Below, piece after piece: positions 1 to 9,100 of a stretch of DNA of 64,000 bases. The stretch comes from Micromonospora lupini (GTDB taxonomy: Bacteria > Actinomycetota > Actinomycetes > Mycobacteriales > Micromonosporaceae): NCBI RefSeq assembly GCF_026342015.1, contig NZ_JAPENL010000003.1, forward strand, positions 1,116,001 through 1,180,000. The letters run 5' to 3'. The stretch's first letter is position 1. The number at the start of each line of letters is the position of its first letter. Below the pieces are notes generated by a model. The model saw only the letters and a program-made list of their open reading frames with translations, was not told the origin of the DNA and ran no database searches. Both the position numbers and the translations under genes were made by a program.

Positions 1-47
1 AGCGACGGGGGCGGCACGGCGGGCATACCGAGACTGATAGCTGTCAC
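1..47 (-). CDS. ispG: IspG, 4-hydroxy-3-methylbut-2-enyl diphosphate synthase (5' end only)
   Basis: Only the first 15 codons lie in the window. A GTG at 47-45 opens a frame reading VTAISLGMPAVPPPS, which I recognise as the N-terminus of actinobacterial IspG (GcpE), the iron-sulfur enzyme of the penultimate MEP-pathway step. It starts 9 nt after the rip1 stop, and the order dxr-rip1-ispG is the one known from mycobacteria. No clear ribosome-binding site is visible, so it is probably translationally coupled. The call rests on a short peptide plus synteny. Confidence 0.72.
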   Translation of the reverse strand, partial: MTAISLGMPAVPPPS

Positions 48-56
48 TTCAGGCAC

Positions 57-1307
57 TCACCTTGAGAAGAGCGTGATCGGGTTGACGACGTCCGCGGCGA
101 TGGTGAGCAGCGTGAACGCGCCACCGATCAGGATCACCGCGTACGTGAAGGGCATCAGCTTGAGGTAGTCGACCCGGCCCGGGTCGGCCCGGCCGATCCG
201 CGCGTAGACCCAGGAGCGGGCCCGTTCGAACCAGGCGATGGCGATGTGGCCGCCGTCCACCGGCAGCAGCGGCAGCAGGTTGAACACGCCGATGAAGAAG
301 TTCAGCGACACGAACAGCATGAAGAAGACCAGCCAGGCGTTGTTCTGCACAGCCTCGCCGCCGAGCCGGCTGGCGCCGACCACGCTGATCGGGGTGTCCA
401 CGTCCCGCTCGCCGCCGGTGAGGGCGGTCCACAGGGCGGGGACCTTCTGCGGGATGCGCTGCAACGCCTGCGCGGTGCCGACGGCGAGTTGGCCTGTGAA
501 GTCGGCGGTGGCCCCGAACGCGCCGACCGGCCCGTACGTCACGCGGGTGGGGGTGCTGGGGACGAGGCCGACGCCGAGCGCGGCCACCGGCGCGGCGGCG
601 CCCTTCGGGTCGTCGAGCGGCGGACGCTGGGTCTGCGCGAGCACCGTGCTGGTGCTGCCCGCCTGCCCGTCGCGGACGTACTCGATCTGGGTGGTGGCCC
701 CCGGCTTGAGACCGCGCAGCGTGGTGAGCAGGTCGCCGTAGTTGCCGATCGGGGTGCCGTTGATCGAGGTGATCCGGTCGCCGTCGCGCAGCTGGGCCTG
801 GGCGGCCGGGCTGGCCGCGTCGGCGGGGGTGCACTCCCGCAGCGTGTTCTCCGGCACCACGCAGGGGCTGAGCTGGATGACTGCCGGCTCCTGGCGGGCC
901 TGCGCGTCGGTGGTCGGGAAGTCCGGGTTGGGCAGGCCGGCGGAGACGGCGAGGATCCAGATGGTGACCAGGGCGAGCGCGAAGTGCGTGATCGACCCCG
1001 CGGCCATCACGATCGTCCGCTTCCAGACCGGGTAGCGCCACATCACCCGCGACTCGTCGCCCGGCTCGACGTCGTCGTCCTGGGGGGTCATGCCGACGAT
1101 CTTGCAGAAACCGCCGAGCGGAATGCCCTTGAGGCCGTACTCGGTCTCGCCCCGCTGGAACGACCAGATGGTGGGGCCGAAGCCGACGAAGTACTTCGTC
1201 ACCTTCATCCCGAACATCTTGGCGGTCAGCAGGTGCCCCGCCTCGTGCAGACTCACCGAGATGAGGATGGCCAGGGCGAAGAGGACCACCCCGAGCAGGT
1301 ACGACAT
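57..1307 (-). CDS. rip1: Rip1/RseP-type site-2 intramembrane metalloprotease
   Basis: 416-residue M50 family membrane protease that cleaves membrane anchors such as anti-sigma factors. HEAGH at about residues 21-25 in the first membrane helix is the zinc site. A second membrane motif, PVDGGH, near residue 360 supplies the third ligand region. A PDZ domain occupies about residues 190-270, with a GDRITSING core. Further hydrophobic helices lie at about 100-120, 340-365 and near the C-terminus. The ATG at 1307 has AAGGAG upstream and shares one base with the dxr stop (TGATG), indicating coupling. A longer upstream frame exists but lacks the family signature, so this start is preferred. Confidence 0.95.
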   Translation of the reverse strand: MSYLLGVVLFALAILISVSLHEAGHLLTAKMFGMKVTKYFVGFGPTIWSFQRGETEYGLKGIPLGGFCKIVGMTPQDDDVEPGDESRVMWRYPVWKRTIVMAAGSITHFALALVTIWILAVSAGLPNPDFPTTDAQARQEPAVIQLSPCVVPENTLRECTPADAASPAAQAQLRDGDRITSINGTPIGNYGDLLTTLRGLKPGATTQIEYVRDGQAGSTSTVLAQTQRPPLDDPKGAAAPVAALGVGLVPSTPTRVTYGPVGAFGATADFTGQLAVGTAQALQRIPQKVPALWTALTGGERDVDTPISVVGASRLGGEAVQNNAWLVFFMLFVSLNFFIGVFNLLPLLPVDGGHIAIAWFERARSWVYARIGRADPGRVDYLKLMPFTYAVILIGGAFTLLTIAADVVNPITLFSR

Positions 1308-2518
1308 CAAGCTCCTTCCACCGAACCCGCGATGATCTCCTGCGCGTGCGCGCGAGCCCACGACTCGGCCGCGAGCACGTCCTCGACGGTACCTGGTTCG
1401 GCGAAGTCCGGAGCCTCCTCCAACACGCGTTCGAGGGTGTCGACGATGCCGAGGAACGGCAGCCGGCCCGCCACGAACGCCGCCACGCACTCCTCGTTCG
1501 CCGCGTTGTAGATCGCCGGACGGCAGCGCCCGGCCTCCCCGGCGGCCTTGGCCAGCGCGACGGCCGGGAACGCGGCGTCGTCCAGCGGCGCGAACTCCCA
1601 CGTGTGCGCGGCCGTCCAGTCGACGGCGGTGGCCGCCTCGGGAACCCGGTCCGGCCAGCCGATGCCGAGCGCGATCGGCAGCCGCATGTCAGGTGGGCTG
1701 GCCTGGGCGATCGTCGACCCGTCCACGAACTCGACCATCGAGTGGATCACCGACTGCGGGTGCACCATGACGGTGATGTCGGCGTACGGCACGTCGAACA
1801 GCTCGTGCGCCTCGATCACCTCAAGCGCCTTGTTGACCATGGTCGCCGAGTTGATCGTGACGACCGGCCCCATGTTCCACGTCGGGTGCGCGAGCGCCTG
1901 CTCCGGCGTGACCTGGGTCAACTCGTCGCGCCGCCGACCCCGGAACGGGCCACCGCTGGCCGTGACGATCAGGCGCCGCACCTCGCCGCGCGAGCCGGAC
2001 CGCAGACACTGCGCCAGCGCCGAGTGCTCCGAGTCGACCGGGACGATCTGCCCCGGCCGTGTCACCGCGGCCCTGACGAGCGGGCCGCCGGCCACGAGCG
2101 ACTCCTTGTTGGCAAGCGCGAGAGTACGACCACCGCGCAGCGCGGCCAGCGTAGGAGCGAGGCCCAGCGAGCCGACCACCCCGTTGAGCACGATGTCGCA
2201 CGGCCACTGCGCCAACTCGGTCATGGCGTCAGGTCCGGCCACGATCTTGGGAAGTTTGAAGTCGCCGGTGGCCCAGCCCTGCCTGCTCGCCTCCGCGTAG
2301 AACGCGAGTTGCAGGTCCTGCGCGGCGGACGCCTTGGCCACCCCGACCGCCTCGACGCCCAGTTCGAGGGCCTGCGCGGCGAGCAACTCGACGTTGCCGC
2401 CGCCGGCGCCGAGCGCCACCACCCGGAACCGGTCCGGGTTGCGCCGGACGATGTCGATGGCCTGCGTGCCTATCGAACCGGTGGACCCGAGCAGGACGAG
2501 GTCGCGGGGGGAAGTCAC
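1307..2518 (-). CDS. dxr: 1-deoxy-D-xylulose 5-phosphate reductoisomerase
   Basis: 403-residue DXR (IspC), which converts DXP to MEP in the non-mevalonate isoprenoid pathway using NADPH. The N-terminal Rossmann motif GSTGSIG binds NADPH. LANKESLVAGG and the metal/substrate motif DSEHSAL follow at about residues 120 and 150, and the C-terminal helical domain is complete. I chose the GTG at 2518 because GGGGGAG lies 9 nt upstream and the fold begins just after it; another GTG at 2575 would add 19 residues without family character. It is the first gene of the dxr-rip1-ispG unit. Confidence 0.95.
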   Translation of the reverse strand: MTSPRDLVLLGSTGSIGTQAIDIVRRNPDRFRVVALGAGGGNVELLAAQALELGVEAVGVAKASAAQDLQLAFYAEASRQGWATGDFKLPKIVAGPDAMTELAQWPCDIVLNGVVGSLGLAPTLAALRGGRTLALANKESLVAGGPLVRAAVTRPGQIVPVDSEHSALAQCLRSGSRGEVRRLIVTASGGPFRGRRRDELTQVTPEQALAHPTWNMGPVVTINSATMVNKALEVIEAHELFDVPYADITVMVHPQSVIHSMVEFVDGSTIAQASPPDMRLPIALGIGWPDRVPEAATAVDWTAAHTWEFAPLDDAAFPAVALAKAAGEAGRCRPAIYNAANEECVAAFVAGRLPFLGIVDTLERVLEEAPDFAEPGTVEDVLAAESWARAHAQEIIAGSVEGA

Positions 2519-2592
2519 GAAGCCATTCTCCCCCACCGTCACTGAACGCCCGCTGGGAGCCTCAGCCGCCCGCACCCGGCGCTCGCGACAAT

Positions 2593-2667
2593 GATCGACT
2601 CCAGATCGCCGATGTCGGGGTGTCCGCAGCTCTCGGACACCCCGACATCGCCGAAACCGTGTCGATC
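2593..2667. repeat. GATC-bounded palindrome (copy 1 of related pair)
   Basis: A perfect 17-bp inverted repeat (2610-2626 with 2634-2650, core GTCGGGGTGTCCG) around a 7-nt loop is enclosed by a second perfect arm pair, GATCGAC (2593-2599) and GTCGATC (2661-2667). The outer right arm contains the stop codon of the Uma2-like gene. The core and the right flank (CCGAAACCGTG) recur at 6057-6131. It could act as a terminator for the Uma2-like gene, but the double-arm form and the copy elsewhere suggest a dispersed repeat. Confidence 0.8.
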
Positions 2668-3307
2668 AAGCGGTGCCCGGCTCTTCCGGGACTGCTTCCT
2701 CGCCCAGCAGGTCGCCCGGATCGATAGAGAACTCGAACGGCTCGCGCATGACGAACCGCGTGCCGGCGGCAGCAGCGGCCACCGGTCGGTACTCCCCCTC
2801 GGTCAGCTCGTACAGAGCGAGGGTGGGTACCCGGTTCCGCAGGTCGACCCGGAGGAAGAAGGGAACACCGACAGCGGCGTACTCACGCGGTCGGTCGATG
2901 ATGTCCTTACGTCGGTTGCCGGGAGAGACGATCTCACCGAGCAGCACGGCGTGCCTGATGTCCATCGTCGTTCGCCCGCCGCCCGGAGCATCAAGAATCA
3001 CGATGTCCGGAATGAAGAGGTCCTCGCCCGAGACGACGTTCGTCTCCAGATAGAGCCACAGTTTCGCGCGCCGAGCCGCCTGCTTCAGGAGATAGGCGAG
3101 ATCGAGCTCCGCGTCCTGATGGTCATATCCCGCATGTGGTGTCACGATCACGCTTCCGCTCAGGACCTCAACCTTGGGGCCGTTGGTCTCCGGCAACAGG
3201 TCGAGGGCGAGCTGCGCGGTCCACGGCTCGTCATGCCACCGCAGCACGTCGAATGACGGCTCGGTGTGCTGCGGCGCCGGCTCCGGCGCGAACGCTGCCT
3301 GGGCCAT
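2666..3307 (-). CDS. Uma2 family (DUF820) restriction-endonuclease-fold protein
   Basis: 213 residues. The family has the PD-(D/E)XK nuclease fold, is greatly expanded in actinobacteria and cyanobacteria, and has mostly unknown function. Family features seen are VEVLSGSVIVTPHAGYDHQ (about 46-64), FIPDIVILD with the catalytic-type Asp at about residue 103, an acidic region HAVLLGEIVSPGNRRKD, and a C-terminal YAAVGVPFFLRVDL segment. The ATG at 3307 follows GAGGGGG. It is monocistronic beside the XRE/DUF397 cluster, and its stop lies in a palindromic repeat. A second, broken family member lies at about 50.6 kb. Confidence 0.85.
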   Translation of the reverse strand: MAQAAFAPEPAPQHTEPSFDVLRWHDEPWTAQLALDLLPETNGPKVEVLSGSVIVTPHAGYDHQDAELDLAYLLKQAARRAKLWLYLETNVVSGEDLFIPDIVILDAPGGGRTTMDIRHAVLLGEIVSPGNRRKDIIDRPREYAAVGVPFFLRVDLRNRVPTLALYELTEGEYRPVAAAAAGTRFVMREPFEFSIDPGDLLGEEAVPEEPGTA

Positions 3308-3412
3308 CCGGGCTCACCCCCTCAGCGGGACATTCTGCTCAGGTCAGCCTAGCCACCGCAGCCCTCGGAACGCGTCATCGCACACCCAGTCCGACACCCA
3401 AGTGGCTCACGG

Positions 3413-3688
3413 TCAGCCGCACTGATCCTGATCAACGAGCCGGGGTGGCACGACCCCGTCGCCGTAATTGACGGCCAGAGTCGTGGCCCACACGTCCGGG
3501 ACGGTCCAACCGGAAAACGCCAGCGGGAGGTACTCCTGCAGCGCGCCGGACGCGTCCAGCATGGGCCCGAACTGCTCCTGCCATTCGGCGCGTACGGCCG
3601 AGGTGGGGAACCCCCGGAAGACCGCCACTCCGGGATCCCGCTCACCCCAGCATCCCCACCTCCCCTCCAAGAGGCCGAATTCTTTCAA
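3413..3688 (-). CDS. Hypothetical protein, possible TTG start, in frame with DUF397 gene
   Basis: About 91 codons from a TTG at 3688 to the stop at 3413. The protein is rich in Trp, Gly and Phe (GRWGCWGERDPGVAVFRGFP) and looks like a genuine folded polypeptide, but I do not recognise a family. The frame is exactly that of the upstream DUF397 gene: after its TGA, ten codons (AARAISFTEI) lead into the TTG with no ATG or GTG between. It may start at TTG without a good ribosome-binding site, be made by readthrough, or be a gene that lost its own start. Confidence 0.5.
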   Translation of the reverse strand: MKEFGLLEGRWGCWGERDPGVAVFRGFPTSAVRAEWQEQFGPMLDASGALQEYLPLAFSGWTVPDVWATTLAVNYGDGVVPPRLVDQDQCG

Positions 3689-3718
3689 GATCTCGGTGAA
3701 CGAGATGGCGCGGGCGGC

Positions 3719-3916
3719 TCAGCGGCGGTTGTCCAACTGCTTCGCGCGGGTTGCAGCGACGAAGCCACCCCAGGCCGAGAGGCTGAAGCTCAGCTCCGGC
3801 CCCTGCTGGTCCTTGCTGTCGCGCACGCCGACCGTCTCGGTGAACCCCGCCACCTCAACGCAGTTGCCCTCGCTGCCGGATCGGGTCGACGTGCGCCAGA
3901 CTCCGTCACGCACCAT
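3719..3916 (-). CDS. DUF397 domain protein
   Basis: 65 residues, complete DUF397: WRTSTRSGSEGNCVEVAG near the N-terminus, then VRDSKDQQGPELSFSLSAWGGFV. These small actinobacterial proteins are almost always encoded next to a WhiJ-like XRE regulator and are thought to act with it in developmental or stress control. The ATG at 3916 overlaps the end of the XRE gene by 11 nt, so the two are co-translated. This pairing is the normal arrangement. Confidence 0.9.
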   Translation of the reverse strand: MVRDGVWRTSTRSGSEGNCVEVAGFTETVGVRDSKDQQGPELSFSLSAWGGFVAATRAKQLDNRR

Positions 3917-4787
3917 CTGTCATCTCCTTCGCCATGGCCGCGATCAGCTCGCGGGACTCGTCGGCGCTGAGCGCCCGCTCGCCGAGGGAGCGCCACGCGT
4001 CCTCATAGATCTCGATCTCGTGGGTCTTGTCAAGGTAGACGGCACCACACGGCCCGTCCATGTAGATCGTCGTCGGCTCCGGCTCGCGCACGTCGGACGG
4101 GAAGTCGAGCATCGTGAAGGTGCCGGACTGCGCCCAGCGCACCAGCCCCGCATCGAACGGCAGCACCCGGATGCTGATGTTGTGCTGCCGCGACGACACC
4201 AGTAGCGACTCCAGTTGCCGGGCCATCGCCGCCCGGTCGCGCAGCGGGCGGCGCAACACCGCCTCACTCAGGATGACGTCGAGGCGTGGAGCGCGGGGCA
4301 CCGCCCGAGCCAGCAGGCGTTGGCGGCGAAGCCGCACGTCGACCTTCGCCTGACGCTGCTGCTCGCCCATCTGCGGTTGGTCGGTGGCGATCAGCTCGGC
4401 CATGTACTCGACCGTCTGCAACAGGCCGGGGACGAGGTTCGCCTCGTAGTGGCGGATGCGGGTGGCGGCGGCTTCCAGGCCGACGTACAGCTTGAACCAG
4501 TCCTTGATCGCCTCGCCGTAGCTGTGCCACCAGCCGTGCGCCTTGGTCTCCCGGGCCAGCGCCCGCATCGTCTCGATCGTCTCCGGCGACGCGCCGTAGA
4601 CGCGGCACATGGCCGCCACGTCATTGGGGTGCATGGAGACCTGGCCGGTCTCGTACCGCCAGATCCGGGGTGCCGACCACTCCAATTCCCTGGCCGCCGC
4701 GGTAACTGTCACATACGCGTTTTCGCGAAGCTCTCTCAGGTATCTGCCGAGCTGCCTCCGTGGAACTGTGCTGCCGGGGTCGTCCAC
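3906..4787 (-). CDS. XRE-family regulator with DUF5753 (WhiJ-like)
   Basis: 293 residues. The N-terminal helix-turn-helix (about 12-68) contains GRYLRELRENAYVTVTAAARELEWSAPRIWRYETGQ. The remainder is the DUF5753 domain, with the usual GLEAAATRIRHYEANLVPGLLQT segment at about 105-127 and a C-terminal YEDAWRSLGERALS. Family members regulate development or antibiotic production in Streptomyces together with DUF397 partners. The GTG at 4787 follows GGGAG. It is transcribed away from the small genes at 4924 and 5163, the common arrangement for this module. Confidence 0.92.
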   Translation of the reverse strand: MDDPGSTVPRRQLGRYLRELRENAYVTVTAAARELEWSAPRIWRYETGQVSMHPNDVAAMCRVYGASPETIETMRALARETKAHGWWHSYGEAIKDWFKLYVGLEAAATRIRHYEANLVPGLLQTVEYMAELIATDQPQMGEQQRQAKVDVRLRRQRLLARAVPRAPRLDVILSEAVLRRPLRDRAAMARQLESLLVSSRQHNISIRVLPFDAGLVRWAQSGTFTMLDFPSDVREPEPTTIYMDGPCGAVYLDKTHEIEIYEDAWRSLGERALSADESRELIAAMAKEMTDGA

Positions 4788-4923
4788 GTCATCTCCCTGA
4801 CTGTCGTTGCATTAGGCACCTCGTCCCTTGGTCCACATTCTGCTTTGAAAGATTGCGCCAGACCAGCACCGCAATGACGCTCGTTGATGACCACCGACCC
4901 GAACATCCCACCGAAGGACGGCC

Positions 4924-5166
4924 ATGGAACCGACCGACGAACTGCCGTTGCCGCCCTACGTGACCAAAGAGGACGTCGTGTTCGCGCTGCGGGCGGTCAG
5001 CGTGCACGCCGCCGAGCACCGACCGGACGGCGAGCGCTGCCGCAAGGACGACGCTCGGCACCCGTGCCGACTGCACCGCTGGGGCCGTCGCGTCCTACAG
5101 AAGCGCGGCCTGACCGACGGGCAGATCCAGACGTTGCTCGCTGGAGGAACGGTGGTCCTGCCATGA
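4924..5166 (+). CDS. Hypothetical small protein beside the XRE/DUF397 module
   Basis: 80 residues, no family assigned. Acidic, Pro-rich N-terminus (MEPTDELPLPPYVTKEDVVFALRAV), then a basic Cys/His stretch (GERCRKDDARHPCRLHRWGRRVLQ) and a short helical C-terminus. The ATG at 4924 follows GAAGGACGGCC. Its stop overlaps the next start (ATGA), so the two small genes form a coupled pair, divergent from the XRE regulator. The spaced Cys-His residues could bind metal, but that is conjecture. Confidence 0.7.
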   Translation: MEPTDELPLPPYVTKEDVVFALRAVSVHAAEHRPDGERCRKDDARHPCRLHRWGRRVLQKRGLTDGQIQTLLAGGTVVLP

Positions 5167-5429
5167 GCTTCGCCACCCGGCCACGCTGGATCATCCACCT
5201 GCCGACCACGTTGACAAGCCTCGACGAGGTCGCCGCGCTGGCCGTGGCGCTGTGCGACTCGCTCGGCCACCTCGCCGTCGTCGACTTCGGCGAGATGACG
5301 CTCAGCGAGGAGGATGCGCAGTTTCTGCGTACCCGAGTGTTCTGTGACGCCCGGCTCGGCGGCGTCGGCCGGTGCCGACGTCCCGACGCCCACGACGGCC
5401 CCTGCGGGCAGGCCCGAAACCGCGGGTGA
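5163..5429 (+). CDS. Hypothetical small protein, coupled to upstream gene
   Basis: 88 residues, starting at the ATG that overlaps the previous stop by 4 nt. The first 60 residues look like a compact alpha/beta protein (RPRWIIHLPTTLTSLDEVAALAVAL, then VVDFGEMTLSEEDAQFL). The tail is rich in Cys, Arg and Gly (CDARLGGVGRCRRPDAHDGPCG). I cannot assign a function. The tight coupling suggests a joint role with the 80-residue protein. Confidence 0.65.
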   Translation: MSFATRPRWIIHLPTTLTSLDEVAALAVALCDSLGHLAVVDFGEMTLSEEDAQFLRTRVFCDARLGGVGRCRRPDAHDGPCGQARNRG

Positions 5430-5543
5430 CCCGACGGCGACCATGGCTGACCGTCATGATCATGCGCCTGATCGACGGATGGCCCGGGGTGTCCTGTTCC
5501 GCGAGCATCAGCGGCGATCACGGTCAAACACGGAGGGGACCAC

Positions 5544-5987
5544 ATGAACCAGAAGCTTCAGACCCGTGCGTTCGAGCGAGTGGCGTCGATCCTGCAACCC
5601 GGGGAACAGCCGGTCACCGCGACCCGGGCGTTGGTCGGGAGTTTCTCGGCCGGTCGACTCGGAACGGTCGTCTCGCAAGGACTGATCACCGCGGGTGCCG
5701 GGGCGGTAGGCCACGCGCTGACGCGCACCAAGAAGCAGTTCGTCGTCCTCACCGACCGGCGGCTGATCTTCCTGCCGCAGACCTTCCTCGGCGGGCCCGG
5801 CACCGGTGTGCTCGGCGAGGTGCCTCGGGAGCAGGTCGCACTCGCCGAGGCGAAGATGGGCATCGTGAGCCTGCTGCGCATCGCCTTCGGCGCCGCGGGA
5901 GACGGCGTCACCCTGACCTTCCCCCGGGTGGACAAGAAGAACGCCGAGGCCCTCGCGGCGGCCCTGGTGCCGGTGCCGACCGCCTGA
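5544..5987 (+). CDS. Small protein with probable bacterial PH-like domain
   Basis: 147 residues, preceded by GGAGGGG at a good distance from the ATG at 5544. After an N-terminal ILQPGEQPVTATRALVG comes a hydrophobic Gly-rich segment (LGTVVSQGLITAGAGAVGHAL), then KKQFVVLTDRRLIFLP, the beta-hairpin pattern of bacterial PH (YokE/GRAM-like) domains, and VTLTFPRVDKKNAEALAAAL, a strand plus C-terminal helix. Such domains often bind membranes or partner proteins. The role is unknown and the domain call is moderate. Confidence 0.55.
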   Translation: MNQKLQTRAFERVASILQPGEQPVTATRALVGSFSAGRLGTVVSQGLITAGAGAVGHALTRTKKQFVVLTDRRLIFLPQTFLGGPGTGVLGEVPREQVALAEAKMGIVSLLRIAFGAAGDGVTLTFPRVDKKNAEALAAALVPVPTA

Positions 5988-6009
5988 CCGGCCCCGGCCC
6001 CACCCCGCC

Positions 6010-6056
6010 GCGCCACGACGAGGCCGCGCCACGACGAGGCCGCGCCGGGCCACGAC
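6010..6056. repeat. Short direct repeats (16-18 bp)
   Basis: About three consecutive imperfect copies of a unit containing CGCCACGACGAGGCCG occur between the PH-like gene and the palindrome at 6057. They do not encode anything I can recognise. Confidence 0.6.
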
Positions 6057-6131
6057 GATCGACTCGCCTTCATGGAAGTCGGGGTGTCCGCAGGCTGCGG
6101 ACACCCCGACTGCACCGAAACCGTGTTGATC
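6057..6131. repeat. GATC-bounded palindrome (copy 2 of related pair)
   Basis: Inner arms GTCGGGGTGTCCGCA (6078-6092) and TGCGGACACCCCGAC (6096-6110) are perfect over 15 bp, with one further A-T pair outside and a 3-nt loop. Outer arms GATCGAC (6057-6063) and GTTGATC (6125-6131) match at 6 of 7 positions. The core and right flank are the same as in 2593-2667. It lies between two converging genes and could terminate both. Confidence 0.8.
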
Positions 6132-6146
6132 AAACGGCGACCGGGG

Positions 6147-9100
6147 TCAGCCGCCGTTGACGACGAACTGTGAGCCCGGCTGGATGACGATGTTGCCGTC
6201 GGCCGAGTTGGTGATTGTCACGTTCGTCAGGTTGGCGTTGCCGCGCGCCCCGCTCATCGCGAGGATGCCGGCGCCGTTGTTGGATTTGTCGATCCGTACG
6301 TTGGTGATGGCGACGTTCGGCATGTTGCCGCCGCCGTTCTTGAACTGGATGCCGTCGTACGTGGAGTCGATGATGTCGGTGTCGCGGATCGTGACTCCGG
6401 TGATGTCCCTGGTGGAGGGGAAGAGCGTGATGGCGCCGAACTCCTGGTCCTCGTTCCAGAACGCGCCACCGGTGCGGTAGAGGCCGTTGTTGGCGATGAG
6501 CGTCGTGCCGGAGAACGGCAGCGGGTCGTGGTCGGTCGCCAGCATGATGCCCGGATAGTTCGCGGTGTCGTAGATCAGGTTGTTCTCGATCGAGTTGTCG
6601 TAGCCGCCGTAGATGGCGATGCCGTTGGCCCGCCAGGGCAGCTGGACGGTGTTGTTGACGAAGTGGTTGTCGTGCGCGATGTCGACGCTGCGGTCCTTGA
6701 CGTACGGGTTGGCCCAGACGGCGAGCGCGTCGTCGCCAGTGGTGCGGAACGACGAGTTGAAGACCCGCGAGTTGCGCGTGCCGTTGCTGAAGTTGATGCC
6801 GTCGGCGTACGTGTCGCGGATCCGCATGCCGGTGAACTCCAGCCCGTCGGCCGGGCCCCACAGGTCGGGGATGTTGTCGTAGTCGCGACCCACCCAGACG
6901 CCCACGTTGGCGTGCTCGATCCACACATTGCTGATCTTGGTGCCGGTGCCGAAGCGACCGTTCAGACCGACGCCGCCCTCGGCGTTGCCGTCACCGCCGC
7001 GGATCCGGCCGGAGCCGAAGATGGCGATGTCCGAGATCTGGGTGTTCTTGTCGATGTCGAAGCCGAAGTTGCCCTCGTGCGGGTGGTTGATGCCGCCCAC
7101 CACGTTCTGCGGCTCGGTGAGCGTGTAGAGCTGCGAGTACCACATGCCGGCGCCCCGGATGGTGACGTTGCTGATGCCGACCTGGTTCCACTGACCCCGG
7201 TTCAGCGGGTCGTCGGTCAGGATCTTCTGCTCCTGCCGCCACTGCCCGGCGGGGATCCAGACGCAGCCGATGACACCGTTCTGGTCGTCGGTCACGGCCC
7301 GCTGGATGGCGGCGGTGTCGTCGAGCCCGTCGTTCGGGATCGCGCCGTACGCGGTGATCGAGGTGCAGCCCGCCGGCTGGCTCGCCGCCGGTGCCACCTG
7401 CTCCAGGTCGATCATGTCGATGACGTAGAAGGAGGCGGTGTCACCCGAGTCGCGCTGCAACTTGAACCGGGTGCCGGCCGGGTACGACTGCGCCAGCAGC
7501 GCGTTCGACTCGTCGAAGAGCCGTCGGGCGTCGGCCTGCGGGGTGTTGGTCAGGGCCTCCGGCCCGTCGGTGTCGCCGTAGAGCCAGCTGTGCTTCGACG
7601 ACAGCGTCAGCTTGCGGGAGAAGACGTCGTTGACGTAGAGGCTGATTGTCGCCTCGATGCCGCCGCCACCTGGCGCGTCCGGGATGGAGTTGCGCACCAC
7701 TATGGAGTTGGCCTGGTTGGCCGAGGTGAACTCGACGAACTGCCCGGTGCTGGTGAGCCGTACCGACTTGCGGCCGGAGGACTCGCTGGCGAAGTTGGTG
7801 TGCCCGAACGTCCGCAGCGCATCGGGCTCCAGCAGCGTGCCCTGGTAACGGCCGGCCTCGGCCTCGTAGGAGACGTACGGGACGGCGGCCCCACGGCCGA
7901 CCACTATCGCCTGGCTGAACGCGTTGTTGGACTCGTTGGTCTCGGCGACCACGTTCGTCGCGTCGGCGGTGGCGGTGATGGTGGCCCCGCCGCTGGTGGC
8001 GGTCCAGCTACCGCTGACGGCCACGGTGGCCGTCGCGCCGGCCGCGATCGAGGCGGTGCTGGTGTTGAGCGTGGTGCCGCCCACCGCCAGGCGGGTGACG
8101 GTGGTCGTGCCGGTCGCGGTGGTGCCCCGGTTGCGGACGGCCACGGTGAAGGTGACCGACGCCCCGACGGCCGGGTTCGGCGGGTTCGACGCGATGCTGA
8201 GCACCTGGAGGTCCGGCCCGGGGGCCTGCGTCACCACGAGCGGCGACGCCGCCGTGAGGCTGTTGTTGCCGTTGTTCTGCTCGACGATCGTGTTCGTCGG
8301 GTCGACCACCGCCGAGACGGCGTAGCTGCCCATCGGCCGCGTACCGGCGTTGAACGACACGGTGGTCGAGCCGCCCGCGGCGAGCGCGCCCACGGTGGCG
8401 CTGCCGACGACCGCGCCGGCCAGGCTGAAGTTGACTGTCGTCGCGGCGGCGGACGCCGAGCCGATGTTCTGCACGACTGCCGAGAGCGTGACCGCGCTGA
8501 CCTCGCTGGGCGAGGTGGGTGACCAGGTCACCGAGCTGACGACCAGGTCCGGGTTGGGCGCCGGAGTGCCGCACACCTCCAGCTCGGCGACCTGGCCGGA
8601 CGGGGCGCCGGTGTTGCCGGTGAAGCGCAACTGCACGTCAGCGGTGGTCGCGGTGACCGGGATGGTCACCGCGTTGGTGCCCTGGACGAACTGGTAGGCC
8701 GCCGCGGAGACCAGGCTGGTGTACGCGGACGACGCCTGGTCGCGGCCGAGGACCTGGATGGTCTGGGTACGGGTGCCCCACGACGAGTCCGGGTTGAGTC
8801 TCACTGTGACGCCGGAGATCGAGTGGTTGGCGCCCAGCGCCACGGTCAGGTTCTGCGGGTAGCTCGCCGCGCCCTCCCAGTAGGTGGCGAGTTGCCCGTC
8901 GTTGGCCTTGTCCGGGGTGAAGCTGAAGGTGGAGCCGCTCGCCGTCATGCTCTTGCCCTGCGCCACGTTGGTGCAGGCGGGCGGGTTGCTGCCGGTCCGG
9001 GTGACGGTGTTGCTGGTGCCGGACAGGTTGCCGGCGCCGTCGCGGGCGCGGACGTAGTAGGACACCGTCGCCGTGGCCGGCTGGGTGTCCTGGTAGGTGA

